From contig OZ023205.1 of the NCBI GenBank assembly GCA_963995525.1, positions 53,296,274 to 53,360,273 of the forward strand: a DNA stretch of 64,000 bases, given 5' to 3'. Position numbers and translations under genes: made by a program. This document shows, in pieces, positions 32,803 through 44,480 of this stretch (within the stretch, counting starts at the first letter, position 1; each line of letters opens with the position of its first letter). The DNA is from Escarpia spicata. Lineage: Eukaryota > Annelida > Polychaeta > Sabellida > Siboglinidae. A model generated the notes under the pieces. The model saw only the letters and a program-made list of their open reading frames with translations, ran no database searches and had not been told where the DNA came from.

Positions 32803-34335
32803 TTACCTTGTATTTGTGTTGTGGTCAGTGGTGGCCAAGTGGAGTCGGGCTATGATGCCTTGACGGCTGAACTTGGGTGCATACTTGAGGAAGAGGGCAT
32901 GTAAGCTCTCCAGTTCACCAGTGTTAACGCACTTTGTAACCCTTTCTATATCATACAGTAGGCAACAGTCCAGTATAGCCTTCTGGACAGTGAAGGCTTC
33001 TGTACCTTCAGTGTTGTTTTCACTTCTTGTTGTGTATACGTTGCATGACTGCACTTCCGGTACAACTCTGCGCCTGCTGTCCATGAATGGAATTCCTGAT
33101 GTGATGGAGGAGCGAGATCCACATCTCCTTCATCAAGCGGGGATCACCACCACAAGCTGATGCGCAATACCACAGGTGGTTGGCAATTGCGCCTATCGAA
33201 GGGACAACCTCAACTTTCTTGGCAGAAAACAACCTTTATTTCTTTCTCTTTCTAATGCTGGGATGTCTGTCAGTGGCAAGTGTGGTGATCTTCACCCCAT
33301 GGTCAGTCAGGTTGTCCAAGCAGCGTTTCAAGCCCTCCACTTCCATCCAGTAACTGTTCTTGACCTCTGTGACCCAAACAGTTTCTTGAGCAATGATGAG
33401 TTGGCTGTCAGTGTCCATGATGAAGTAAATGCCAAATGTAGCGTTGTGTCCTGGATTGTCATATCTTGCATCGCCTGATGCGACCACTCTCTGTCCGGCC
33501 AGAGCCGACAGGATGGCCTCTGAATGGCATGTCCTCTATCTCTGGCAGTATGTATGCCCGCTGTATGTTGTAGCACTGGCGGGGTGACAAGGCACATAGG
33601 TTCATTAGGTTGACCAAATTGTACACAGTGAATGAATGTCCAGTCAGGAAGAGGACGCTTGGTATCAACAAGTTACTCTCATAAATGTTACCAATCTTGG
33701 GTTGCGAGTGCCACATGAACGAGTGGCCATCAACACATTCTGTGGTCACAACCACTGCAAATCCAGTCACTGTGATGCTAGGCTTTGATACAAGTGGTTT
33801 ATTGCAGTTTGGTGTTTTAGCAGGTGCAGAAAAGTGAAATTATGTTTTTCTCACAGATGACAAACTTTCTCTCTTTCCCATTAGTGTAAGAACCGCTTGA
33901 GTCATCATCAGTGATACCGCTGTCACATGCTACAACATATTCTGCATCACTTGCTTCAATGTTTCTTTTCTCGCTGTTGCAGACAGAATCGTCTGAAAAT
34001 GGCGATAGTGAGACTGGGACATCCGAAGGGCGTCTATAGTGACAGAACTGCCATGGTCAGGGTCAGTCGGAGAAGGCGTGCTAGACTGCGATGGCAACTT
34101 TGCATACCCACGGTCATGGTGAATGTTCAATGGAACAACAGTATTGTCAGTATTAACTACTGCATCGACAAAGTGTCGCATTGGCGACACGACCACTGGC
34201 TTCCTTTATGTTTTGACACTACAGTTCGATGGCGTGACAGCACTACAAGTGACATTTGTATTACCATGAGGGACGATGTCATCTCGCGTGCTAAATCCTT
34301 CGCTGGATCCTTCGAAGCTTGCGCTCGGTATTAGG
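32803..34335 (-). pseudogene. Kolobok-type DDE transposase relic
   Basis: Read on the minus strand, an N-terminal linker (34196-33930, SQSSTPSPTDPDH) is followed by TTECVDGHSFMWHSQPKIGN and a helical block (33770-33500). Next come VASGDARYDNPGHNA with the first Asp and KITTLATDRHPSIRK with the second (33487-33236). [13 protein letters not shown] (33232-33020) and ELESLHALFLKYAPKF then ARLHLATTDHN (33084-32803) follow. This order matches a widespread invertebrate transposase family that I place in Kolobok. The usual DVWH block between TDRH and NHLWWC is missing, and several frameshifts are present, so it is inactive. Confidence 0.75.
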
Positions 34336-34734
34336 CCCTATGGTTGTTTGGATACTTCCATTATATATTATGAACAAAATGACACAATCTTGCAAATATT
34401 AATTAAAATTGGAGCACAAGTGCGCTTTACTAGTTACTTTTTCAACGTTTTTTTAGTGGATATATGTGTGTTATCTTTAATTTTCATGATTAAAATGCAT
34501 ATGCACTCAAATGTGTTTAACATTTGAACTTTATAAATACAAAACATATATTTATTAATCTTTGTGGCTTTTTCCTGTGACGTTATTTCCTTTTTTCCTT
34601 GTTAGGTTTACATTCAAAAGTAAATAAATTATATACAATGTACTTGTTATTAAAAGCATACATTGGTGTTTGCAGTCATGCAATCTATATCAGGAAAAAA
34701 GTTGGTATGATAGCATGCTTGCTAAATTGTCGCC

Positions 34735-35240
34735 TCAAAACGCGCCGCTTCACCCTCCAAATAAGGCAATAATGTCGAGCTTCCAGGTCGATTTCGTTTA
34801 ATTTTACTTCATCGGTGCATAGTTATATGTAAACAAATCGACTGAAGGTGGACCTGTGACTTTAACCAAGAATTATGTTTCGACGTTCAATGTCTTTTTA
34901 TGCTCGTCATTTTCGTATTTAGGCTTGCAATCGGCGTTTGAAAGTGACCACCACAGACTTTTGCCAATCTTGCTGCCGGCGAACACGTCAAATTCATCAT
35001 CTATAACTTGTTTTTTTCTGTTGGAATCCTTCTGTGGCAGTACGTGAAAAGTTTCTTACTAACACTTATAGTATATCTAGTAGCCACGCAGTGCATTAAA
35101 TTGTTCTGTTTATGTGTTTGTATGCGTTTAGTCGGTTTTTCTGAGAGCTATGCTGCGTCGCCTATCGAATTGCTGTATACAGCTTTGGGAGACATCTCGC
35201 CAATCAAATCGGATGTACAACCACACGCTCCTGGAGCATG
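34735..35240 (-). pseudogene. THAP-like zinc-finger remnant of the Kolobok transposase
   Basis: On the minus strand about 35230-35180 gives GACGCTSDLIGEMSP after the right terminal repeat, and 35040-34930 gives AARLAKVCGGHFQ. C-x2-H-F closes THAP fingers, and CGC may hold the first cysteines. The parts are in separate exons or broken frames. THAP fingers recognise transposon ends in Kolobok and P elements, which fits the position next to the right end. The match is partial. Confidence 0.4.
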
Positions 35241-35393
35241 ATGGCGGCGCCCTGTGCCGATAGTAGCTACGTTTGAAAAATTATTTAAAATATACCGTGA
35301 CGCTGTACTTGTCAAATCATGGTGACATGTACTGTAAATGGTATGTTCTTATGTTTGGGCTGTGGTTGTTCAATCGTTTCATTTCCCCTTTAA

Positions 35394-36451
35394 GTATTCG
35401 CAACCCCACACAACGGCTAATGCCTCACGCTCTGTTTGTCAGTAGCGTCTCTCCACGACCGAGAGCGCACGTGTTGCGTATGCGACTGGTTTGCATTCTC
35501 GTGTAATTATCGCTGCAACGCCAACCGGGCTGGCATCTACGAGTATGTCGGTTGGTTTGTGAGAATCGTAGTAGGCATTTGTTGCCGTCTCGGACAATGC
35601 GTTTTTTATTGCGTTAAACGCGTCCGACTGTGACTTCTCCCAGTCCCATGGCTGGTCCTGCCGTGTGAGGTCTCGAAGAGGCTCCGAGATTGTTGCAAAT
35701 CTTGCAATGAATCTCGCGCGGCGCGCTGTACTGTGCTATGCCGAGAAATGAGCGTACTTCTGATTGGTTCAGCGGTTGTGCAGCTTCTTGTAGATCTTTC
35801 ACCTTTTGCGGGTCAGGTGAACTTCCTTCCTTCGAGAACACATGTCCAAAGGAGCCGATCTTCGCTTTGTTAAACTCACACTTTGGCAAGTTAACTGTTA
35901 ACCCGGACTTGTGCAGTCTGTTGAGACACTCTGACAATGCCATGTCGTGATCTTCTTGGCTTGCACCGAACACAATGATGTCATCACTTATGTTAATGGC
36001 GCCATTCATGCCGTTCAACACCGTCTGAATTGTGTGCTGAAATACTTCGGCCGCCGAGTTTATGCAAAAACCCCATATATGTTGAAAATTGTGTTATATA
36101 ACGGCATGCAGGGTCCAGGACTAGCTGATGGTAGCCAGACCGAAGATCTATTTTGCTGAATACTGTGGCCCCTTGCAGGCCTGTAATCAGTTCATCGATC
36201 GTAGGCGTCACATGACGCGTGCGTAAGATGGCTTTGTTGGCCTCTCTCATGTTGGCTGCACGTTCAAGCTTTTCAAGCTCTTTGGTGACCTTGACTCGCA
36301 GATGAAATGGCACTCGGCTGTGTTTGTGAGCTACCGGTGTGACAGACGTGTCAATGTGCAGCTTGACAGTGAAATTTTTCAGACTGCCTATACCCGTGGC
36401 AATGCCCGGATATTTTGGAATGACCTTGTCTACTGTCTGTCGGTCGGACAC
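35394..36451 (-). pseudogene. Gypsy-2 reverse transcriptase and RNase H first half
   Basis: RT begins near 36451 with KHSRVPFHLRVKVTKELEKL. It shows FSKIDLRSGYHQLVLDP (first catalytic Asp) and, after a one-base frameshift near 36060 beside an AAAAACCCC run, INISDDIIVFGASQ (the DD box). RNase H starts near 35560 with DILVDASPVGVAAI and stops at the TTAA of the Kolobok insertion at 35393. One in-frame stop lies near 35440. Confidence 0.85.
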
Positions 36452-36468
36452 AAAGTTGACTCCAACCC

Positions 36469-37610
36469 TCAGGGCCCCAAGCTGCTCAGCAGTAGCCCTG
36501 CCCAGAAGTGAAGGCGAATCTCCATGAACGAGAAGAATTCTGCGATTGTCGACTTGTCACCAATTTGCATGTCACACGTGACGAGCTTACGCGCCACTAT
36601 TGGCGGCGATCCATACGGATGTATGGCCCGTTTGCATGCTTCAAACTGCTCGCCTCGCTCTCGCAGCTGCGCGGCTACAGTAGAGTTGATTATGTTGCAT
36701 GATGCACTCGAATCAATGATCATGTCAACCGGTCCATCTGCAATGATTGCTGTGATCATGCCAGAATGAGGCGTCAAAGTAAATGCGTACTCATTTTCGC
36801 TGGTGTCGCTATGGGCACATGATTCTGCTATGCACCGTATTGGATTGACTGGCTGTGCACGTTTATTTTGCCACGCGTGCGAGTTGCGCTGTGACTGCTG
36901 CCTTGGTTTGCTTCGGCACATGACAGCGACATGTCCACGCACTCTACATTTGTGACACTCTTTGCTGCTCGTTGCTGAGTGTTAGAATGCATGTTGACCG
37001 GTTTACGAGAGTGCGTTTCGGATTGTATGCGAGCTGACCTGTTGAATGCAGCGTACACTGTGTTGTTCGTTGTGCCACACGAGCCTGGCGTTCTGACGAT
37101 TCTCTCGTTTGCGCTATCTCGATCGCCCTGTTTAGCGTGAGATCCTTTCCTGCGACCAGGAGTTTGGTACGCAACGAATCAGAGCGACACCGATCGATTA
37201 CTTGATCTCTGATGTACTCATTGACATTGTTACCGTAATCGCATGACGATGCCAGCTGTCGTAACCGTGTTACGAACTGCCCGACGGTTTCGCCTTCATG
37301 CTGTTCAGCGCGATGAAACATGTGCCTGTTGTACGGGACGTTTGATTTAGGCGTGAAATAGTCCGTCAGTAGTTCTTTTGAAACGACGACGACGTACCTT
37401 TTTCTGTTTCGGGGAATGTATCATAAATGTCCTGTACGCCTTCGCCCGCGGTGTGTAACAGCAAATCACGTTTTTGTTTGTCATCGGTACATCCTGACGA
37501 ACTGGCCATCCTGTCAAAGTTTCGTATCCATTTTTTTGCTACGTTCAGCCGTTGTTGAAGGCTCGTTTTGTGCATCGAAGGGCGGTAGTTGGGCCACATT
37601 GATCGGAACG
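36469..37610 (-). pseudogene. Gypsy-2 gag and protease region
   Basis: Gag begins at about 37599 (MWPNYRPSMHKTSLQQRL), changes frame near 37340, and continues with EGETVGQFVTRLRQLASSC and a CCHC knuckle ECHKCRVRGHVAVMC (about 36955-36911). The protease block (36942-36469) has MIIDSSASCNIIN where retroviral-type proteases have DSGA or DTGA, so the active-site Gly is Ser. The region abuts the 5' LTR after a short leader. Confidence 0.8.
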
Positions 37611-37683
37611 GCCATGATGATTCGGTACGGTAGGCGGTTGCTTACTTGTAGGCTTAGCAGGTTCGCTTAATTCTCGTCGTCAT

Positions 37684-37849
37684 TGTAAGATTGCTGCTTT
37701 TAAATGAAACACACCATTTATGAGACTGAACGAAACATGGCCGACGTTTATTATCCGATCCGAACAACACCGGAGAAATCCGAAGTCAGCGGGATCCGTC
37801 CGTAATACATAGGCTACCTATATAACATGCAAGGAGCGGCTATATTACA
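37684..37849 (-). repeat. Gypsy-2 LTR (5' LTR in element orientation)
   Basis: 166 bp, close copy of 27473-27645. The sequence just inside (ATGACGACGAGAATTAAGCG on the minus strand) holds the expected primer-binding position, but I cannot match it to a tRNA. Confidence 0.93.
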
Positions 37850-37854
37850 GTTAT

Positions 37855-39245
37855 GAAGGTGGACACCTAGGTATTTGTACTGACTGACCTAGGCAATTTC
37901 TTCACCATGGATAACAACAGGCACTTGATCGGCAACAATACAATTAGCATAAAAATCTATCTCTAGAGTCTTGTTGACATTGAGTTTGAGGTGGTTGTTG
38001 TCACACCAATGTACAAAGCTTTCAATTTCAGACATGTAATTACTGATGTCAGAATCAACATGTAACAGACCAAGAATAGCCGAATCATCAGAAAATTTGA
38101 TTATGTAGTTGTTTGTGCTGCTGCTTGTACAACCATTTGTATACACTGTGTACACAATCAGCGAACTGACACAACCTTGGTGTGAATCGGTATTTGTTAC
38201 CACAGTTTGGGAAAGATTCTGATTTACTTTAACAAGCCTCACTCTCTCTGTTAGAAAAGAATGATACCATTTGATGATATATGGCATTCATTTTGTTCAG
38301 CTTAGTGAACAGGATGTGAGGTTGGATAAGGTTGAACGCCGAGCTAAAGTCTATGAAAAATAGTCTAGCATAAGCCTTACGGTTGTCTAAGTGTTTCAAA
38401 ATTAAATGGACAACAGTGTAGACAGCGTCATCTGTTCCTCTGCCATGCCTACAGGCAAATTGGAATGGGTCAATATAGTCCTGAACGTCTAGCTGTAGTT
38501 TACGAACCACTATTCGTTCCAAACATTTCATGACAATTGGTGTAAGTGTAACAGGTCTGTAATCATTGTTTTCTTTTGGGCAAGGTTTCTTTGGTACAAG
38601 AGTAATATGTGCGGTTTTCCAGAGTATTGGTACCATGTGACTATTGACAGAAATTTGGAATATGGGGCACCAAGCCGGTGCAAGCTCCTCAGCATGTTTT
38701 CTATAAATATCAATTCATTTGTGGTGTGTATTGGTTTCCTAGTACAGTTCATGTTTATGGCCGACTTCATTGTATCCCATAATGTTCTATGTTCATGCAA
38801 TTGAAATGTTTCTCCATTTGTGTTGTTGTGTTCCTTTTGCACCCGTTTGACCTCTTGTATGTCTTTCCTTGTGAAAGCCTGCTTTTCTCTGTGTATGCAA
38901 TATTTTATCTCCTTGGTGATGTAGGGTTTGTTGTTGGGAAAACATTTCAGTTTTCTTTGGTAACACAGTCTCGATACAAAACTTTATATAGTCTGTCACT
39001 GCATCTGTAGCCGTGTTGATGTTGGGATTGTTCCGAGTGAAAACCTCCCAGTCTGTGAACATGAAACAGCACGTGTCAACACACCACACATTAACAGTCT
39101 TCAGCATAGGTTTGCTTCTTCCTCAGGAATGGTCGGTATATGGGTATGAGATGAACAGTATCATGGTCTGAGTTGGCAATAGCTGGTTTGATCTTAGCTG
39201 TGTACGCACCTGGTATATTCCCATAGCATTTGTCCAGCCTCTTGC
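37855..39245 (-). mobile_element. LINE A (Rex1/CR1-like), endonuclease end and RT
   Basis: On the minus strand, 39240-39120 gives GKRLDKCYGNI and AIANSDHDTVHLIPIYRP, the closing SDH box of the endonuclease, in mixed frames. 38842-38229 gives ITLVPKKPCPKENNDYRPVT, FSSAFNLIQPH and others. 38287-37889 gives DSHQGCVSSL and KFSDDSAILGLL (the DD box). It ends at VVIHGEEIA just before the Gypsy-2 target duplication and resumes at 27467. The 5' endonuclease half is absent, either truncated or lost at the LINE B insertion. Confidence 0.8.
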
Positions 39246-39261
39246 CATTGCGAGTATCACA

Positions 39262-41213
39262 CTTATAATAATAATAATAATAATATAATAATAATAATAA
39301 TAATAATCTTTATTGATACATAATGTTAAGTATAGCACTGATGTAGCATTAATATGAAACATGTATACATTACGTAACAAATGGAACGAAGCAACACATT
39401 GCTTGTGTTCCTTATTCATGTCATATATGCAATGAAAACTATGATTCGTGAAAAAACAAACAAAAAAACACACATCTTCATAATAAACTAACTAATTATT
39501 TAATAATGCATTATACAAGTACCGTAAGACTGAACACCAGGTACATCTTAACATGACAACATTATACGAGTACCGTAACACTGAACACCAGGTACATCTT
39601 AACATGACAACATTACATGAGTACCTACTTAACATACTGCGAGAAGCCTGGAAGACTGAATTCCAGCTTACATTGATTAAACTCAGTCAGGGTGAAGACT
39701 GATGCTTCAGGAGTTCATTCTAGTTGCTTGTGGACACAGTCTGCACAAAGTATAGCTGATGGGCCGCATTTGCACTGGGGGGGGGGGGGGGCACGTAAAC
39801 AGAACAAATTAGAACATTCCCAAACTCTATGGGAAGGTAAACAGGTCTGAGGGAGGGAGGGAGGGAGGGAGGGAGGGAGGGAGGGAGGGAGGGAGGGAGG
39901 GAGGGAGGGAGGGAGGGAGGGAGGGAGGGAGGGAGGGAGGGAGGGAGGGAGGGAGGGAGGGAGGGAGGGAGGGAGGGAGGGAGGTTTTATTTTACCAATT
40001 GTTCACAGCTTGGATAACTTCATCTTCATTAACTGGAGTTAGAAATAAATTGTTACTGTTTCTGTTTTCTAGGTAGTCATAAATAGAAACATTTGTTGGT
40101 GCCGTTATATCCTTTGACAGCTCCGGACCGATATTAGTAAAATAATTGTTAAACATGTTCGCTACATCTTCCTTATTACTAATGGTTATGCCATCATTAA
40201 CAAACTGATCTGGGTAGTGATTTCCTAAGCGAGGTGTTCCCATTACAGTTTTAAGTACTTTCCAGGTGCCAGCAATGTTATTTTTCTTCTGTGCGAGTCA
40301 ACTGCAATAATCTGAGAATACCTGTTAATTTATTTTTATATGATTTATATCTAGTTTCCGAGATAATTGATCTGGATGAAAGAAATGCTTTATACAAATG
40401 ATTTTTCTTGATACATGCGTTTCTGAGTCCTTTAGTAAACCACGGTTTTTTAAAACTAATTGTTAATACTTTAGGTCGTAAAGTTGACACAAGACAATGT
40501 TTGTTGTACATTTGTGTAAAATCATTAAGAAAGTTGTCATATGCTATATTTGCATTTTCACTACCGATAACAGTATGCCAAGAATTTTGCTTTAAGTTAC
40601 ACTTCAATGCAACTAAACAATTGTTCAATATTGTCATTCAATGAAACCATGTTAGACCCAGGGCACCTATATACACAACTGACCAGTGCAGTTTTGTGTC
40701 GGTTAATTTCACATTCAACAGTAACACATTCTAGTACGTTATCAACTATTAGTGACTTTGTTTCGCATAATCGCCCGTTTAGTTTCTTGTTAACATAAAT
40801 CACCACACCTCCACCTTTTCGGTTGTCTCTAACAACATGAAAAGCATCATAATCATTAAACATATATAAAGGAGATGAGTCCTTGCTCAGCCACGTTTCG
40901 CTTATTGCTATAATATCAAACTTTACATTAAGTGATTTGAGAAGATCTTGTATATCGCTGAAGCTAGTACTCAGACTTCTAGCATTAAAATGTACCAAAG
41001 ACAGACCACCATCATAATTTCTGTTTACCTCATTATTGAATTGTTGTTCTGTATAATATTTACAAGATGTTGATATGTTGTTGTAATAATTATTTTCAGG
41101 ATCGACATCCTTCTCAAAATGACACCTGCTGTTCAGTATATTTGTAGGTTTCAAATATGTTATCCATATCATCACAATTTGAGAGTGAGTAATTTTCTTT
41201 CAAGGTGTTAGCC
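39262..41213 (-). mobile_element. LINE B (CR1/Jockey-group), inserted in LINE A, RT missing
   Basis: A start near 41213 (MANTLKENYSLSN) is followed by a frame change and the frame 41175-40597. That frame holds the endonuclease: VHFNARSL, IIAISETWLSKDSSP, RKGGGVVIYV, VYRCPGS. 40637-40278 and 40243-39992 give KPWFTKGLRNACIKKNHLYK and GTPRLGNHYPDQFV...VNEDEVIQAVNNW, the region before the RT palm. The sequence then jumps to a GGGA microsatellite and a 3' end with AATAAAGATTATTATTATTA (plus 39245-39310). The RT domain is deleted. Confidence 0.7.
39777..39984. repeat. Poly(G)15 and (GGGA)n about 34 copies
   Basis: A run of 15 G at 39777-39791, then at 39849-39984 an uninterrupted GGGA tetramer array. 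It occupies the place where LINE B should have its polymerase domain. Confidence 0.95.
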
Positions 41214-41346
41214 ATGTAAATGGTACATAGTAGGTATTAATTGAAATAGAAACAGCAAAGCAATATGTTTGCCATAATAAAGTAATATACAATTTTGACC
41301 ATTGTTATCAATAAAAACAAACACACAGTGTACAACTGTAATACAG

Positions 41347-41524
41347 TGGATGGACAACATCAACAAAAACAGCTGAGTCGTAGAGTTAATTTCGGTGGAA
41401 TCAGATACCAAAGACAGAGTCACGCAGTGTGCAAAACTAGTATAGAAGATGCACAACAACAACAAAAACAACATAGTCGTAGACGTAAAGTTCATTTCGC
41501 CGGTGGAGTCAGACATCAAAGTCG
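41347..41524 (+). repeat. Two imperfect copies of a roughly 100-bp unit
   Basis: CAACAAAAACAGCTGAGTCG and CAACAAAAACAACATAGTCG start related blocks that go on with AATTTCGGTGGA / CATTTCGCCGGTGGA and ATACCAAAG / ACATCAAAG. The 103-codon frame through them has paired QQQKQ.SRR segments but no known domain. Confidence 0.5.
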
Positions 41525-41691
41525 CGGAAATCGTCCATGCACTTCAAGGTGCTCAATCACTTCGTTTGCCCATCGCCAATCCGGTTCTTTATGTCCAGAT
41601 GTGTAATGTGTGAATAGTTTAACTAGTGCGCACAGTCGGTTTAATAAAAAAAAATGCGTACTTGTTTTTTAATCGTCAAAAAAAAAGAGTT

Positions 41692-41755
41692 GTCGTTACA
41701 GCGGGTATCGCTGGCGAAAGCCAATTGCGCTGTCTGCCTACTGCGCCACTTCGGT
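41692..41755 (-). other. tRNA-like or hairpin sequence with A-box match
   Basis: The minus strand carries TGGCGCAGTAGG (a good A box) followed by a hairpin with stems ACAGCG/CGCTGT (41698-41733) and TGGC/GCCA, then a T-run. No B box and no tRNA cloverleaf could be drawn. It may be a decayed SINE head. Confidence 0.25.
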
Positions 41756-41762
41756 CACGTGC

Positions 41763-44340
41763 TTTACGCGAGATCGGCATCCCAGGCATTCGAAATCAAT
41801 AACAACACACACGTGCTTTAGCGTATCAAGATGAAGATTATAATTCCAAAGTAGTTGTACGAAGGTACGTATTACACTATCGCAGTTAGCAACAAGAACG
41901 CGTAGCCGTGTATTAATTCAACGAGAATTGCAACTTGCGAATGTCTACACTCGACTCGAGCCTGTCGAGGCTGACAAGTCTAAGTCTAAGACAGTCAGTC
42001 ACCATATCAGCCAGAGATTCAGTCGGAGAGTGACAACGAGCATAATATTTGATATGTATTGTATTTGGTTACGCAGGATGTTGTTAATAAGCTGTTATTT
42101 CGACAATACATATTGAGAGTAGATGACGTGAGGGTGCGAAATGACAAGTAACATTGCTTTGGCAGCAGGCCTCTGTTGATCGTCCAAGTAACTTAGTCAG
42201 GGAGCATCCGTAATTTTGTGCAACAGAACGTCAAACACGGAAGTATTATGTTGGTGATGGTAATTATTAAAACATTTTTTGTGACTCATATTTTTGATAC
42301 TATTACTGCAGAATATTGTTGATTTGCATTGTACTTTATGCAAAATAATTTAGATTTTTATGACAAGCATGATGGTGATGATTTTATTCAATATAAAAAT
42401 GTAAACGTGTAAATACATAAAATATCAATACACCTAGAGTACACCATATATATGGATTACACAAGAAAATGCATGCACTTGTCTCCATTGTGGTCCTTGA
42501 TGCCTGGCTATAGTGTATGTAATGCATTAATTGGTATCCTGTGATACCTTTCAACTGACATATGCCGGCTATTCTTATGTATTTACCAATATATGTATAC
42601 ACTCTCACCACAGCAATATATGAATACATAATAATATATGTAACTTGAATTGTGATATTGCTAGAGACCACACTGCAACCCATGAATGAGAATGAGAGGA
42701 GGCAGAGGAGGGGCTAGAGGCGGTCACCCGGGCCAGGCAGACACAGGGAGGATACATAGTCTGCGGCAGGCCCACATTTGATCAATCCAGGTAATTTCAA
42801 ATTTATAACAATCAACCACGTATAAGTTATCCAAAAATTGTAATGTGCACTTTTAAATATACCACATTTGTTTTCATACACATTTTAATAATAACATCTT
42901 GGGCATGGAAAACTAGATTGACTTCTGCACTTGTATATTATACCCACAAGTGTATCAACACAGACATATTAATACACCTTTAAACAGTATTTAGCATATG
43001 GCGATGACTCTGAAATAAGTTTATAAAATAAATTAGTCATTCTTGAAGAAGGTAGACATACGTATTATGAACCTTTGAATACTTGACGAGGAAAATATAT
43101 TGTTAGCATCACAATAACACCTCATTCTGTCATTTCCAACATTCACCTTGACCATTCAACCTCAGGCTTAAAATGTAAAACATGAATATGTATAGTAGTT
43201 ACATGGCAGATACTGACATGAAGTTGTATACTGACAACAAAACTAAAAATATAAATGCGCTTTACTGATGAGCAGAATTCAAATCAGTCTATAATATTGA
43301 CTAAGATCAGGCGTCACTGTAATGAAATTGAAAAATTTTAAATTCATGTAATGACAATGAACACCTAGTAAAGAAAAATTGTTCACCGTTTTGAGAAATT
43401 GCATATTCCACTAATGTCTGCATGCTGTATCAAGCCACCCTTCCCCAGAACAACCCTGGTAAACACTGACTGTTCCTAAGATATCAACATGTATAGATGC
43501 AGCTGTAGTAGAACATTTCTTGCTGCCTTTTTTCTTGTGAAATGATGCAGGTCATACATGAAACATTATTATATACTGATTATGACAATGAACACATCAT
43601 AATTATTTACTCCCAATACTACTATGATGCCTGTTTTTGTTTACTGAATATATGCTTTTTTTTTTACAGGAAATTGAACTAGTGTGCTTAGTACCACTAG
43701 CTCTCCAAGTTAATATGGCATACTGGGCAGTTGTATTTGTCCAGGATCTCGGACAAGATTCTACAGTCATGCAACATGCTGCATATTAACAGTTTATCAT
43801 AAGAATGTCCACTGAGTGATCCCAATTGTGTCGTGTTGAATCCGTGACAGATTCCCCAGTGCTGATGGGGTGTACACTGGCTTCCAGGTCAGTCAGTTAG
43901 CTTGACTGCCTGGAAACCAATGTAGAATGCAGGTTGCTCGACATAAGAATGTGATGACGCCTGACTAGCTCTGTAGTTGGTGATGGAACGGTGGGTGCCA
44001 GGGTCTGCAGAAGTGACAACAACTTTCGATGCTGTCAGACAGGTTCAGTGTCGAGCATTCTTCGGTGAACTGCATCGGTTTAGATATCGATGACATCACT
44101 GTATGTTTTCGCTGTCTTTGATGGTACTGCATACCAGCTTCCTGACATTTTGCTGTACGTCTGCATCTACCTATACCGGAGACAAAATGACAATTAGGAT
44201 GGCTCTGACATGCATGATATTTTTATATGTGACGACACATTTATCAAAAGTCAATAATACAAGGTATTTGTATTCAATTCAACTATAACTTTTAGCAGTG
44301 TCCATGAAAAAATACATTAATTATCCAGAATTGTTACAAC
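41763..44340. other. Non-coding DNA, no gene recognised
   Basis: Unique-looking, AT-rich. A short Gly/Arg-rich frame at about 42690-42780 (MRMRGGRGGARGGHPGQ) ends quickly. A small hairpin, TTCCAGGTCAGTCA paired with TTGACTGCCTGGAA, lies at 43882-43916. Confidence 0.4.
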
Positions 44341-44344
44341 TGGT

Positions 44345-44480
44345 AGGGTTTCATTGCCTTTGTGTTGCTGATAGTCAGTGGCAGCCAGCTGAGTTCTTGC
44401 AACATACACCAGGCACAAGTTTGTGAGGAAGTAATGGTATTGAAAGCCTTTTCACATTTTTCAACAACAATCTGTTGATA
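44345..44480 (-). pseudogene. Second Kolobok-type transposase C-terminal fragment
   Basis: On the minus strand one frame reads VYVARTQLAATDYQQHKG, matching ARLHLATTDHNTNT at the C-terminus of the 32.8-kb transposase. The nucleotide match around TTTGTGTTG..TCAGTGG is visible in both. It is truncated on both sides. Confidence 0.45.

Larger units (their letters stand above)
29413..35389. mobile_element. Kolobok-type DNA transposon (TTAA target duplication)
   Basis: Ends read inward as ATGGGAAATGAAA (29413) and AGGGGAAATGAAA (reverse complement of 35377-35389). Each is bounded outside by TTAA (29409-29412 and 35390-35393). TTAA duplications, a THAP-like finger and a DDE transposase are the published hallmarks of Kolobok. 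The transposase runs on the minus strand from the right end. A P2X7-C-terminus-like gene runs on the plus strand from the left end, so the two converge. 31204-32800 between them is AT-rich without recognisable genes. Both genes are broken. Confidence 0.85.
27473..37849 (-). mobile_element. Gypsy-2: LTR retrotransposon, K02A2.6-like, with nested Kolobok
   Basis: Short LTRs of 173 and 166 bp begin TG and end CA in element orientation, flanked by the 5-bp duplication GTTAT. On the minus strand the order is gag with CCHC knuckle, protease, RT, RNase H and integrase, typical of Ty3/Gypsy. It sits in LINE A. A 6-kb Kolobok element interrupts RNase H. Without the insert the element is about 4.4 kb. 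It is defective: protease Gly lost, a frameshift in RT and a stop after the integrase core. Confidence 0.92.

Noticed and set aside
41208..41519. Missing endonuclease half of LINE A upstream of LINE B
   Set aside because: The frames here show no endonuclease boxes; the 5' part of LINE A is probably absent.
42690..42783. Short Gly/Arg-rich frame resembling N-termini of some transposon proteins
   Set aside because: Only about 30 codons with no following HTH or DDE domain; a chance G-rich stretch cannot be excluded.
43882..43916. Hairpin suggesting a microRNA precursor
   Set aside because: The stem is only about 14 bp, too short for a typical precursor.
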